From contig NZ_DATJTC010000038.1 in assembly GCF_035503745.1 (NCBI RefSeq), positions 22,671 through 86,670 of the forward strand: a stretch of DNA of 64,000 nt, in the 5' to 3' direction. The stretch comes from Dyella_B sp035503745. GTDB taxonomy: Bacteria > Pseudomonadota > Gammaproteobacteria > Xanthomonadales > Rhodanobacteraceae. This document shows, piece after piece, positions 44,625-52,483 of the stretch (position 1 is its first letter; each line of letters opens with the position of its first letter). Both the position numbers and the translations under genes were made by a program. The notes below the pieces were generated by a model. It was not told where the DNA came from, did no database searches, and saw only the letters and a list, made by a program, of their open reading frames with translations.

Positions 44625-44888
44625 TTATCGGCGTCCGTACGGGCCGTCTATGCCCTGGGCGAACATCACGCGGAAACCGCGCTTGAGCTGGGCGTCGCGT
44701 ACTTTTTCAAAGGCGGCGATGGCCTCATCGCGTTCCAGGTACTGATCGCGCTTGAGCGTGGCGCGGCCACCCTGGGTTCCCGATTCGCGGTAGAGCGTCC
44801 AGCCGCCGAGCAGATCCTGCTCCAGCACGATCTGGACATAGCGTGGCGCTTCGGCCGAGGCGGGCATGGTTTGCAGATACAGGCGCAT
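44625..44888 (-). CDS. Small WGR-domain protein
   Basis: An 87-residue protein that is almost entirely a WGR domain (APRYVQIVLEQDLLGGWTLY through ERDEAIAAFEKVRDAQLKRGF). The signature Trp-Gly-Arg triplet is altered to GTQGGRA in this copy. WGR domains occur in PARPs, where they bind DNA, and in short bacterial proteins of unknown role, often with MolR. ATG 44888 is preferred; GTG 44897 would add three residues. The stop codon touches the hemE start. The role is unknown. Confidence 0.8.
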   Translation of the reverse strand: MRLYLQTMPASAEAPRYVQIVLEQDLLGGWTLYRESGTQGGRATLKRDQYLERDEAIAAFEKVRDAQLKRGFRVMFAQGIDGPYGRR

Positions 44889-44938
44889 GGCGTCCACGGT
44901 TGAACGGTGCGGCTGTCACGCCGCAGAAACAACATTCT

Positions 44939-45188
44939 AGGGCCTGTTCATGCCATTGGCGTAGCCCGCGTTGTGTTTGAGTGGCTGTCAGGTGGCAGTG
45001 CGTGGCAACCGACGGCTGCCAAGCCAAGCCGCGCTGCTGCATGGCGGCCATTGAAGCGCAACCGGCAGGGCTCGGTCTTTTGTCTACCATCTGTCGTCAT
45101 CGCTCAGTCGTGTACGGGCGTGCACACCTGCGCGCTTCCTTGGCTGGCACGCAAACAGCGGGCCACGCCAAGCGGGTAAACAGGCCCT
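44939..45188. repeat. MITE-like element, family 1, copy B
   Basis: A 250-bp element beginning AGGGCCTGTTCATG and ending GGGTAAACAGGCCCT. Its interior shares long homology with copy C in the opposite orientation (for example GAGTGGCTGTCAGGTGGCAG at 44980-44999 and ATGGCGGCCATTG near 45040). It contains the imperfect palindrome GTGTACGGGCGTGCAC. Short open frames across it are not genes. It lies between the start of the WGR-hemE operon and the 3' end of aroB. Confidence 0.88.
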
Positions 45189-45270
45189 GGAGGGTCGGCG
45201 CGCCGCTAGCGAGGGTTTCCATGGCTGCGCGCCAGTTCGGGGCGCGTTCGCGCGTCCGGGCAAAAGCGGG

Positions 45271-46377
45271 TCAGCCCAGGCCCCGGGTGGCCTCGTTCAG
45301 CACGGCCAGTACGTCGGCTTCGTTAACGCCCGCGACGATTTCGGCGCGGCCGATGCCGCGCCAGAGGATCAGCCGCAGCGTGCCGGCGATGTTTTTCTTG
45401 TCCAGACGCATCAGGGCGAGCAATTGCTCGGCGTCGAATCCGGCCGGCACGGCGGTTGGCAGACCCACCGCTTGCAGCAGCCGCTGCATGCGTTGCGTGT
45501 CGGCGGCGCCGCTCATGCCGAGCCGCTCGGACAGACGTCCCGCCAGCAGCATGCCAACCGCCACACCCTCGCCGTGCAGCAGGGCGGTGTAGTGGCCGGC
45601 GGTTTCCAGTGCATGGCCGAACGTGTGCCCGAGGTTGAGCAGGGCGCGTTCGCCTTGTTCGGTTTCGTCGCGCGCCACCACGCCGGCCTTGTAGCGCACC
45701 TTGGCGGCGATGGCGGCCGTCAACGCCGTTTCCTCGCGCGCATTCAGGGCCGGGGCGTGCTGTTCCAGCCAGGCGAACAGTTCGGCGTCGCCGATCGCCG
45801 CACCTTTGATGATTTCGGCCAGGCCGCAGCGGTATTGGCGATCGGGCAGGCTGTCCAGCGTGCCGATGTCGGCGACCACCGCGCGCGGCTGATGGAAAGC
45901 GCCGACCAGGTTCTTGCCCGCGGGCAGGTTCACGCCAGTCTTGCCGCCGACGGAGGAATCGACCATCGACAGCAGCGTGGTCGGGATCTGGATGAAATCG
46001 ATGCCGCGCATCCAGCAGGCGGCGGTGAAACCCGCCAGATCGCCCACGACGCCACCGCCGAGGGCGATGACACACGCATCGCGGGTGGCGCCCAGCGCGG
46101 CCAGTGCTTCCAGCGCGAGGCCGACATTATGGAAACTCTTGTGCGCTTCGCCGTCCTCGATCAGGAACTGGGACCAGTGCAGCCCTTCCAGGCCACGCGC
46201 GATGCGTTCCAGGTACAGCGGCGCCACCGTGCGATTGCTGATCACCAGCGCATGCCGGCCGCGCAATGCGCTGCGCCAGCGCGCATGATTGTCGAGCAGG
46301 CCGCGCCCGATCCATACCGGGTAGCTGCGTTGGCCCAGTGCGACGTCGATAGTTTGCCCGTTCGGTTGGTCAGTCAT
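45271..46377 (-). CDS. aroB: 3-dehydroquinate synthase
   Basis: A 368-residue shikimate-pathway enzyme (DAHP to 3-dehydroquinate; NAD and metal dependent). Signatures: EDGEAHKSF near 80, IALGGGVVGDLAGFTAACWMRG near 105, PTTLLSMVDSSVGGKTGVNLPAGKNLVGAFHQP near 130-160, GLAEIIKGA, and the metal-binding HTFGHALE near 270. Start ATG 46377 overlaps the aroK stop by 4 nt (ATGA), so the two form an operon. Confidence 0.96.
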   Translation of the reverse strand: MTDQPNGQTIDVALGQRSYPVWIGRGLLDNHARWRSALRGRHALVISNRTVAPLYLERIARGLEGLHWSQFLIEDGEAHKSFHNVGLALEALAALGATRDACVIALGGGVVGDLAGFTAACWMRGIDFIQIPTTLLSMVDSSVGGKTGVNLPAGKNLVGAFHQPRAVVADIGTLDSLPDRQYRCGLAEIIKGAAIGDAELFAWLEQHAPALNAREETALTAAIAAKVRYKAGVVARDETEQGERALLNLGHTFGHALETAGHYTALLHGEGVAVGMLLAGRLSERLGMSGAADTQRMQRLLQAVGLPTAVPAGFDAEQLLALMRLDKKNIAGTLRLILWRGIGRAEIVAGVNEADVLAVLNEATRGLG

Positions 46378-46916
46378 GCGGCTTGCCGGTTCCAGTGTCG
46401 ATCGATCAGCGCCACGCAGCGCTCGGTAGCGGCGGCAACGCCTTCGTGTTCGCCGCCGTGGGGCACGATGAGGTCCGCGATGTTCTCGTACAGCGCGGTG
46501 CGCGCAGCGGCCATGCTTTGCAGTTTTTGCCGGCGATCGGCATCGGCCAGCAGGGGGCGCGAGGTGTCGTGTGCCAGGCGTTGCAGTTGCACGGCCACGG
46601 TAACCTGCAACCATATGACGAAGCCGCGTTCGGCCAGATGCCGGCGATTGTCCGGGTCGAGCACGGCGCCGGCGCCGCTGGCCAGCAGCACGCCGCGGCG
46701 GCGGCTACATTCGTCCAGGATCGCCGCTTCGCGCCGGCGAAAGCCCGCCTCGCCCTCGACGTCGAAGATCCGGCTGACCGGCACGCCGGTATGGCGCTCG
46801 ATTTCCTGGTCCAGATCCAGGAACGGCATGCCGTAGCGGATCGCCAGTTGCCGGCCGATCGAAGTCTTGCCGGCGCCGGTCGGGCCGACAAGGAAGAGGT
46901 TGCACGAAGGATTCAT
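46374..46916 (-). CDS. aroK: Shikimate kinase
   Basis: A 180-residue P-loop kinase that phosphorylates shikimate at O3. Walker A GPTGAGKTSIG near 11, substrate aspartate in DLDQEIE near 36, EGEAGFRRRE near 60 and the lid arginine in SRPLL near 118. Oddity: the usual GGG motif that contacts shikimate and magnesium reads SGAGAV here (middle Gly to Ala). The gene is upstream of and overlaps aroB. A MITE-like element begins 11 nt upstream of the start, so the promoter must lie within or beyond it. Confidence 0.93.
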   Translation of the reverse strand: MNPSCNLFLVGPTGAGKTSIGRQLAIRYGMPFLDLDQEIERHTGVPVSRIFDVEGEAGFRRREAAILDECSRRRGVLLASGAGAVLDPDNRRHLAERGFVIWLQVTVAVQLQRLAHDTSRPLLADADRRQKLQSMAAARTALYENIADLIVPHGGEHEGVAAATERCVALIDRHWNRQAA

Positions 46917-46927
46917 GCGTCGAGTCT

Positions 46928-47194
46928 AGGGCCTATTTACACTACGGGCGTGGCCCGCGCCGAAAGCTGTTTGCCCGCCAGCCAAGGAAGATCGCAGGCG
47001 TGTACGTCCGTACACGGCTAAGCGATGACGCAGGATGGCGGGCAAACAGACCCGGCCCTGCGGGTTGCGTTGCAATGGCCGCCATGCGGCAGCGCGCGGC
47101 TTGGCTTGGCAACCAGCCAAGCCGGCGCCACGCACTGCCACCTGACAGCCACTCCAACGCAACGCGGGCTATGCCCGTAGTGTAAACAGGCCCT
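46928..47194. repeat. MITE-like element, family 1, copy C
   Basis: A 267-bp element with about 32-bp terminal inverted repeats: AGGGCCTATTTACACTACGG at the left and CCGTAGTGTAAACAGGCCCT at the right, three mismatches overall. If the ends are taken as GGGCC...GGCCC, both flanks are TA, consistent with a TA target duplication. It contains the perfect palindrome GTGTACG-TC-CGTACAC near 47000-47015. It is inverted relative to copy B, and the two bracket aroK-aroB. The downstream gene takes its ribosome site (AAGGTGG) right after the element. Confidence 0.9.
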
Positions 47195-47208
47195 AGCAAG
47201 GTGGATAG

Positions 47209-48045
47209 ATGTCCGAACGAGTGTTGATGGCCGGATGCGGCGACCTGGGGCAACGCGTGGCGGCGTTGTTGCTGGCGCGCGGCGATGAGGTCTACGCGCT
47301 GCGGCGCAACCCGCCCGCGCAGGGTGGCTCGCCGGTGCAGTGGCTGCGCGCGGACCTCACGCGTGCGCAGAGCATCCCCGAGCTTGCCGCGCCCATCACG
47401 CAACTGGTTTATCTGCCCGCGCCGGACGCGCGCGAAGAACAGGCCTACCGCGCCGTTTTCGTGGCAGCCCTGGGCCACCTGCTGCGGGTTTTGCATGGAC
47501 ATCCACTAAAGCGCGTGCTGTTCGTGTCGTCCAGCGCGGTGTACGGCGAGCACGGAAGCGATTGGATTGACGAGGACACGCCGCCGGCGCCGTTGGGTTT
47601 CAACGGCAGGGTGTTGCTGGAAGCCGAACACCTGTTGTCCGGGCAAGCGGTGCCTTCGATCGTGCTGCGGCTTGCCGGCCTGTATGGACCGGGTCGCCTG
47701 CAACTGCTTGAGCGTCTGCGCGCGGGAAGCGCGTGCGCGCCGCGTACACCCGCGCATTGGGCCAATCGCATCCACGTCGATGATGCAGCGGCGGCGATCG
47801 CGCACCTCTTGCACCTGCGCGAGCCGCAAGCCTTATACCTGGGCGTGGACGACACGCCGTTGCCATTGCACCAGCTGTACGGCGAGCTGGCCGAACGCAT
47901 CGGCGCGCCAGCGGTGCCCGATGGTCCGGCACCGCCATCCATCGGCAGCAAGAAACTCAGCAACGCGCGCCTGCGCGCCAGCGGATTTCGCTTGCAATGG
48001 CCCGATGCGCGCCAGGGCTACGCCAGCTTCCTCGACGCGGACTGA
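47209..48045 (+). CDS. NAD-dependent epimerase/dehydratase family protein (YeeZ-like)
   Basis: A 278-residue Rossmann-fold protein. The nucleotide-binding motif GCGDLGQRVAALLLARG near residue 7 is of the atypical SDR (YeeZ/SDR_a4) kind. VLFVSSSAVYGEHGSDW near 105 holds the SDR Ser and YGE elements, and IVLRLAGLYGPGRLQLLERL follows near 155. It probably acts on a nucleotide-linked sugar or related compound; the substrate is unknown. AAGGTGG (47199-47205) directs ATG 47209. Its 3' end overlaps the converging response-regulator gene by 28 bp. Confidence 0.85.
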   Translation: MSERVLMAGCGDLGQRVAALLLARGDEVYALRRNPPAQGGSPVQWLRADLTRAQSIPELAAPITQLVYLPAPDAREEQAYRAVFVAALGHLLRVLHGHPLKRVLFVSSSAVYGEHGSDWIDEDTPPAPLGFNGRVLLEAEHLLSGQAVPSIVLRLAGLYGPGRLQLLERLRAGSACAPRTPAHWANRIHVDDAAAAIAHLLHLREPQALYLGVDDTPLPLHQLYGELAERIGAPAVPDGPAPPSIGSKKLSNARLRASGFRLQWPDARQGYASFLDAD

Positions 48046-48815
48046 GCCGCGTCGAGGGCGCCCTCCGGCATGCCTTCGGCCGGTAGAGACATGGCCTCGG
48101 CGGTTGTGCTGACCGGTTGCGAGGTGAGGTTGGCATTGACGCCATACATGATGAGGTCGGCATCGCGCCGGATGCCCAGCCTGCGCATGGCGCTCATCTT
48201 CTGGGTGCTGATGGTCTGCTTGCTGCGGTGCAGGCGCTCGGCGATTTCGCTGACGGTGTAGCCGGATACGTACAGCCGCACCACTTCCAGCTCGCGCTGG
48301 GTCAGCCGGCTGATCGGCGGCACGGTGGAATCGCCGCTGATGCGATGCGTTTTCACGATGGTCTCGATGGCCGGCGAGTAATAGCGCTTGCCGCTGAGTG
48401 CGGCGTACAGGCTGCCTGCGACGTAGACCAGCGAATCGGCCTTGCTCAGCACGCACTGGACGCCTTGCATCATCAGCGAGCGGATGATCGCCGGATTGCT
48501 CATCATGGTCAGCGCGATCAGCCGCACGGCCGGAAACCGGCGCTTGAGGAAGCCGAACAGGGCGATCCCGTCGCCGTAGTTGCCGCCGGGCATGGTGTAG
48601 TCGGAAACGACCACGTCGACCGGGTGCTTGTTCAGCAGATCGACCAGCTCGGTGGAGTTGGCCGCCTGTCCGACGACGGTGACGTCCAACTGCTTTTCCA
48701 GTTCGTAGGCCAGGCCGGCAAGCAGGAGGGGGTGGTCGTCGGCGATGGCGACCCTGACCGGGCGGCCATGAATGGAGAGCGGTTCGAAAGGGGTAGAGGT
48801 GTGCGGTAGGTCCAT
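48018..48815 (-). CDS. RcsB-like LuxR-family response regulator
   Basis: A 265-residue two-component regulator. The receiver domain (about 20-140) has the acidic pair in VAIADDHPLLLAG, the phospho-acceptor Asp in VVVSDYTMPGG near 71 and the conserved Lys in VLSKAD near 124. The C-terminal LuxR helix-turn-helix (about 175-230) reads LTQRELEVVRLYVSGYTVSE then RSKQTISTQKMSAMRRLG, closest in style to RcsB. No sensor kinase is adjacent, so it is an orphan here. ATG 48815 was chosen; upstream in-frame codons extend into non-conserved sequence. A C-terminal tail of about 35 residues is unconserved. Confidence 0.88.
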   Translation of the reverse strand: MDLPHTSTPFEPLSIHGRPVRVAIADDHPLLLAGLAYELEKQLDVTVVGQAANSTELVDLLNKHPVDVVVSDYTMPGGNYGDGIALFGFLKRRFPAVRLIALTMMSNPAIIRSLMMQGVQCVLSKADSLVYVAGSLYAALSGKRYYSPAIETIVKTHRISGDSTVPPISRLTQRELEVVRLYVSGYTVSEIAERLHRSKQTISTQKMSAMRRLGIRRDADLIMYGVNANLTSQPVSTTAEAMSLPAEGMPEGALDAAQSASRKLA

Positions 48816-49170
48816 GGGAACGACATTCGGCTGCTGTATCGCGGGTGGTAATCCGCCCTTTGGCAGCCGTCGTCGAAACATCGCATGGGGCGCGTCGAAC
48901 CACGGGGCTGGGCCAGGACGTGTTGGCGCCCGCGCCGGACAATGGGGAAGCAGGCGGCGGAGCGGACTTGCTGAAAACCCCGCATCTTTTCCTTGCCGGG
49001 TTCAGCGAGACCGATTATGGGTGGGCAAACAGACGCCACCAATCGTTCTGTTCCTAAAAGCATCGCCGATTTCCAGGCTCGGAGGATCGGGCAAAAAAGC
49101 CTCGGGCGACGTATGACCCGGCAGATTGCCCCGCAGTGCGCATGCGCCGCTCGGCTGCCGGCTGATGATC
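48816..49170. other. 355-bp region upstream of the response-regulator gene
   Basis: It lies between the 3' end of the glycerate-kinase-like gene and the start of the response regulator (both minus strand). No gene supported. It is the probable promoter region of the regulator, with an AT-richer patch around 49040-49065, but no confident site was identified. Confidence 0.35.
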
Positions 49171-50013
49171 TCAGCTGTGACTGAGGCCGGTAACGTGGTG
49201 CCGGGTATCGTATTCCACGCAGGTATCGGCCAGCACCGGCAGGGTGGCTAGCGCGTGCCGGCTGAGGCGCTCGAAATGGGCTAGAAAACGGAGCATGGCC
49301 TGCGCATCCATGGCCAGCGGCGCGCCCCGGGCCAGCAGCTCTTTCTCTGTTTCGCTGCGCCAGCGGCGGATCACCTCCCAATTGGGCGCCTGCAGCACGA
49401 TCAGCGCATCGAGCTTGCGCCACAGCGGCTGGTAGGCCCGCAGTTGCTTGTTGACCCAATGGCGCCAGCGCCCGTCGGCGTCCTCGGTGCGTTCGAGTTC
49501 GTTGACCGGCGGCTCCAATGCGCTTTCCAACTGCGGGCGCAAACCCAGCGCCCATCCTTCCACGATTACCAGGCGCGGCGGACGAATCACCCGCGGCCAC
49601 TTGGAGGGCGGCATGCGCGTGTCGCGCCCTTTGTCGAAGCGGGGCCATGTGACGGGAAGTTTTTCCGATGCATGGGGAAGCGCGGCAAGCACCGACAGCA
49701 GCAGTTCGATTTCGTGCGTGCCCGGCACGCCGCGCGTCTTGAGCAGCGGATGGATCTGGTGGGCGAGCGCCTCGCGCTCGCTGCGCGAGTAGTAGAAATC
49801 GTCCAGCGAAAGCACTTCGGTGGGCCAGTCACGATGTTCGGCCTGGATCTTGAGTACGCGCGCAAGCGTGCTTTTGCCGCTGCCCTGCAAACCCGACAGG
49901 CCGAGCACGTACGGCCGGTGAGTCCGCGCGATGCGGCCGGCGTAATGATCCAGCAAGTGCCCGGCGAGGGCCTGATTTTGCGTGCTAGCATCCTCCGTCA
50001 TCGCCTCAATCAT
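49171..50013 (-). CDS. P-loop kinase, D-glycerate 3-kinase (GLYK)-like
   Basis: A 280-residue protein of the uridine-kinase/phosphoribulokinase-like P-loop class. Walker A GLSGLQGSGKSTLARVL near 40, LSLDDFYYSRSEREALA near 70 (the DDFY substrate motif), HPLLKTRGVPGTHE near 88 and IVEGWALGLRP near 150. These match plant-type D-glycerate 3-kinases and their bacterial relatives (YeaI/YggC-like ATP-binding proteins). Glycerate phosphorylation is the likely reaction but is inferred. It is divergent from pdxH, 29 nt away. Confidence 0.8.
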   Translation of the reverse strand: MIEAMTEDASTQNQALAGHLLDHYAGRIARTHRPYVLGLSGLQGSGKSTLARVLKIQAEHRDWPTEVLSLDDFYYSRSEREALAHQIHPLLKTRGVPGTHEIELLLSVLAALPHASEKLPVTWPRFDKGRDTRMPPSKWPRVIRPPRLVIVEGWALGLRPQLESALEPPVNELERTEDADGRWRHWVNKQLRAYQPLWRKLDALIVLQAPNWEVIRRWRSETEKELLARGAPLAMDAQAMLRFLAHFERLSRHALATLPVLADTCVEYDTRHHVTGLSHS

Positions 50014-50042
50014 GACGTGAGCCCGCCACGATTCAAGCCCCT

Positions 50043-50630
50043 ATGCTGAAACCTGAGATTCTTGACACTTTCAATACATTGCTGGATCAGGCCGTCGCCA
50101 GCGGCGATCCGGAGCCGACCGCCATGAACCTGTCCAGCGTGGATGCGGCCGGGCGCGTAAGTTCGCGCATTGTGCTGCTCAAAGGAGCCGATCAGCGCGG
50201 ATTCCGTTTCTTCACCAACTACCAGAGCGACAAGGGCGTGCAGATGGATGCGCACACGCAGGTGGCTCTGTGCTTCCACTGGAAGCGTCTGCGCGAAGGC
50301 GTCCAGGTGCGCGTGGAAGGCGTGGTGCGCAGGCTGCCGGCGGAAGAATCCGATGCCTACTTTGCCGGCCGTCCGCGTGGAAGCCAGATCGGCGCCTGGG
50401 CCTCGCAACAATCGCAGACGCTTGCGCAGCGGGAAGTGTTCGAGCAGCGCGTGGCGCATTTCGAGGAGCAATTCGCCGGACGCGAGGTGCCGCGGCCGCC
50501 GCACTGGGGCGGCTACATGGTGGAGCCGGACATGGTGGAGTTCTGGTATGGCGCCAACTTTCGCCTGCACGAACGGGTGCGCTGGGACCGCCACGGCCAG
50601 ACGTGGACCAGCCGGCTGCTTTACCCCTGA
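50043..50630 (+). CDS. pdxH: Pyridoxamine 5'-phosphate oxidase
   Basis: A 195-residue FMN enzyme that oxidises pyridoxine or pyridoxamine 5'-phosphate to PLP. Signatures: GRVSSRIVLLKGADQRGFRF near 35-55 (FMN binding), NYQSDKGVQM, LCFHWKRLREGVQVRVEG near 78, SDAYFAGRPRGSQIGAWASQ near 104 and the C-terminal RLHERVRW...WTSRLLYP. It is a little shorter at the N terminus than the E. coli enzyme (218 residues). A cofactor-related gene pair follows 10 nt downstream. Confidence 0.95.
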   Translation: MLKPEILDTFNTLLDQAVASGDPEPTAMNLSSVDAAGRVSSRIVLLKGADQRGFRFFTNYQSDKGVQMDAHTQVALCFHWKRLREGVQVRVEGVVRRLPAEESDAYFAGRPRGSQIGAWASQQSQTLAQREVFEQRVAHFEEQFAGREVPRPPHWGGYMVEPDMVEFWYGANFRLHERVRWDRHGQTWTSRLLYP

Positions 50631-50640
50631 GGAATCTGCC

Positions 50641-51081
50641 ATGAGCCGCGCCACCACCGCCGAACATGTCGCACAGAACGGCTTTACCGTGCACACGCGC
50701 GGGCGCGGCTTCAGCGAGATTACCGAACAGGTCGCCCAACGGGTTGCGGCCAGCGGCGTGCAGGTGGGCATCGTCAACATTTTCACCGCGCACACCAGTT
50801 GCTCGCTGCTGATCAGCGAAAACGCCGATCCGGCGGTGCGTGCCGACCTGGAGCGCTGGTTTGCCCGTGCCGTGCCCGACGGCGACGCCCTTTTCCAGCA
50901 CGACGCCGAAGGTCCCGATGACATGCCCGCGCATGTGCGTTCGATCCTCACCGGCGTCAGCCTCACCATTCCCGTGCATGGCGGCAAGCCGCGGCTAGGC
51001 ACCTGGCAGGGCGTCTATCTGTGGGAGCACCGCAGGGATCCGCATCAGCGGAAGGTGACGGTCACCGTGCTCGGCCACTGA
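50641..51081 (+). CDS. yjbQ: YjbQ family protein (UPF0047, secondary thiamine-phosphate synthase type)
   Basis: A 146-residue protein. Family motifs: IVNIFTAHTSCSLLISENAD near 45, DDMPAHVRSILTG near 95 and LGTWQGVYLWEHR near 120, with the conserved His, Asp and Glu residues that line the presumed active site. E. coli YjbQ has weak thiamine-phosphate synthase activity; the physiological role is unclear. The ATG is 10 nt after the pdxH stop, so the two are probably cotranscribed. Confidence 0.9.
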   Translation: MSRATTAEHVAQNGFTVHTRGRGFSEITEQVAQRVAASGVQVGIVNIFTAHTSCSLLISENADPAVRADLERWFARAVPDGDALFQHDAEGPDDMPAHVRSILTGVSLTIPVHGGKPRLGTWQGVYLWEHRRDPHQRKVTVTVLGH

Positions 51082-51101
51082 CTTTCCGCTTCAGGCTTCA
51101 C

Positions 51102-51920
51102 ATGACAAGCTCCGCATCACGCGACTGGTTTCCCCAACGCATCGTCTGCCTCACCGAGGAACCCACCGAAGTGCTCTACGCCCTGGGCGAGGAGCACCGT
51201 ATCGTGGGCATTTCCGGCTTCACCGTGCGTCCGCCGCGCGCGCGCAGGGAGAAGCCCAAAGTGTCGGCCTTCACCAGCGCCAAGCTGGGGGAAATCCAGG
51301 CCCTGCAGCCGGATCTGGTGATCGGTTTTTCCGACATCCAGGCGGACATCGCGCGCGAACTGATCCGCGCGGGCGTGGAGGTGTGGATCAGCAATCATCG
51401 CAGTGTCGAGGGCATCCTCGCCTACATCCGCCGGCTGGGCGCGATGGTGGGCGCCCACGAAAAGGCCGAGCAGTACGCACAGCGCGCCCAGGCGCACCTG
51501 GCCGAGGTGCGCGCGGCGGCCGCCGCGTTGCCGCGCCGGCCGAAGGTCTACTTCGAGGAATGGGATGAGCCGATCATCACCGGCATCCGCTGGGTGGCCG
51601 AGCTGATCGGTATCGCCGGCGGCGAGGACGCCTTCCCGGAACTCGCGCGCGAGCCGCTGGCCAAGCAGCGCATCCTGGCCAATGGGGATGAAGTGGTGCG
51701 GCGCGCGCCCGACATCATCCTCGGTTCGTGGTGCGGCAAGCGCTTTCGCCCCGAGCGTGTCGCGGCGCGGCCGGGTTGGCAGGCGATGCCGGCGGTGCGC
51801 ACCGGCGACCTGTATGAAATCAAGTCGCCGATCATCCTGCAGCCGGGACCCGCGGCCCTGTTCGACGGACTCGATGCGATCCATGCGCGGATTGCCCAAT
51901 GGGCGCAACGCCAGGGTTGA
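51102..51920 (+). CDS. BtuF-like cobalamin-binding protein without a signal peptide
   Basis: A 272-residue protein of the PF01497 periplasmic-binding fold: two lobes joined by a helix. IVCLTEEPTEVLYALGEEHRIVGISGFTVRPP is at the N terminus (longest run VCLTEEPTEVLYALG), followed by LQPDLVIGFSDIQADIARELI near 72 and YFEEWDEPIITGIRWVAELI near 150. Close relatives are annotated as cobalamin-binding proteins. No signal peptide or lipobox is visible at ATG 51102 or in the short upstream open frame, so export is not supported. No permease or ATPase gene adjoins. It follows yjbQ by 20 nt. Confidence 0.75.
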   Translation: MTSSASRDWFPQRIVCLTEEPTEVLYALGEEHRIVGISGFTVRPPRARREKPKVSAFTSAKLGEIQALQPDLVIGFSDIQADIARELIRAGVEVWISNHRSVEGILAYIRRLGAMVGAHEKAEQYAQRAQAHLAEVRAAAAALPRRPKVYFEEWDEPIITGIRWVAELIGIAGGEDAFPELAREPLAKQRILANGDEVVRRAPDIILGSWCGKRFRPERVAARPGWQAMPAVRTGDLYEIKSPIILQPGPAALFDGLDAIHARIAQWAQRQG

Positions 51921-51921
51921 T

Positions 51922-52476
51922 TCAGCGGCGCGGGTGACCGGGCAGGCACGGCGCGGCGATCCGTGCAAGCGCACGGCTTTGCGCCGCGTCCGGTGCGAAA
52001 GTCGCCGCGAGCGGTGGGGTCTGGATGTTGTCGCTCGCTTGGATCCAGTCGAGCTTGACGCCGGGCTTGCCGAGCGCCTGGGCCACTTGCACCGCCGTCG
52101 TGGCGCTGCCGGGCGAGGCGGCGATGCCGAACACGAACGTGCCGGCCACCTCGCCGCCGTACCATCCCGCCACAACGGAAGGTGCGAACCGTCGGCCGCC
52201 CACCGCAAGCTGCGCGCTGGGCAGGTACGACGCCGGCGCGCGCGGCCCCTCGAAGGCATCGAATGGGAAGTCCGGCGCGCTGTCGGTGCTCAGCATCAGC
52301 TGCAGCGAGAGCGCCGCACCGCTGCCTTGCGTGCAGATCAAGGTGAACCATGCCGGATGCTCGCCAGTGGCCGTGGCCACCGTGCCGTGCACGGTGACTT
52401 GCGGGGGTTCGGACGGCAGCGCCGCCGCTGTCGCGGACGTCAATAACAGACCCAGCAGCAGCGAGCGCCTGGTCAC
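51922..52476 (-). CDS. Exported protein of unknown function
   Basis: A 184-residue protein. From GTG 52476 the N terminus VTRRSLLLGLLLTSATAAALP is a twin-Arg-free Sec-type signal peptide. The mature part is Ala/Gly-rich with likely beta strands (HPAWFTLICTQGSGAALSLQ, VVAGWYGGEVAGTFVFGIAA) and two cysteines. It has no recognised domain. The start was placed after the yggT stop (52484); a longer frame reaching 52551 would overlap yggT. It is convergent with the BtuF-like gene (1 nt apart) and is probably the third gene of the proC-yggT unit. Confidence 0.65.
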   Translation of the reverse strand: MTRRSLLLGLLLTSATAAALPSEPPQVTVHGTVATATGEHPAWFTLICTQGSGAALSLQLMLSTDSAPDFPFDAFEGPRAPASYLPSAQLAVGGRRFAPSVVAGWYGGEVAGTFVFGIAASPGSATTAVQVAQALGKPGVKLDWIQASDNIQTPPLAATFAPDAAQSRALARIAAPCLPGHPRR

Positions 52477-52483
52477 GAACGCA

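Noticed and set aside
44907..45179. Small open frame across MITE copy B, and matching frames in copy C
   Set aside because: The frames track the repeat sequence and differ between copies by frameshifts; they look like incidental coding in a non-coding element.
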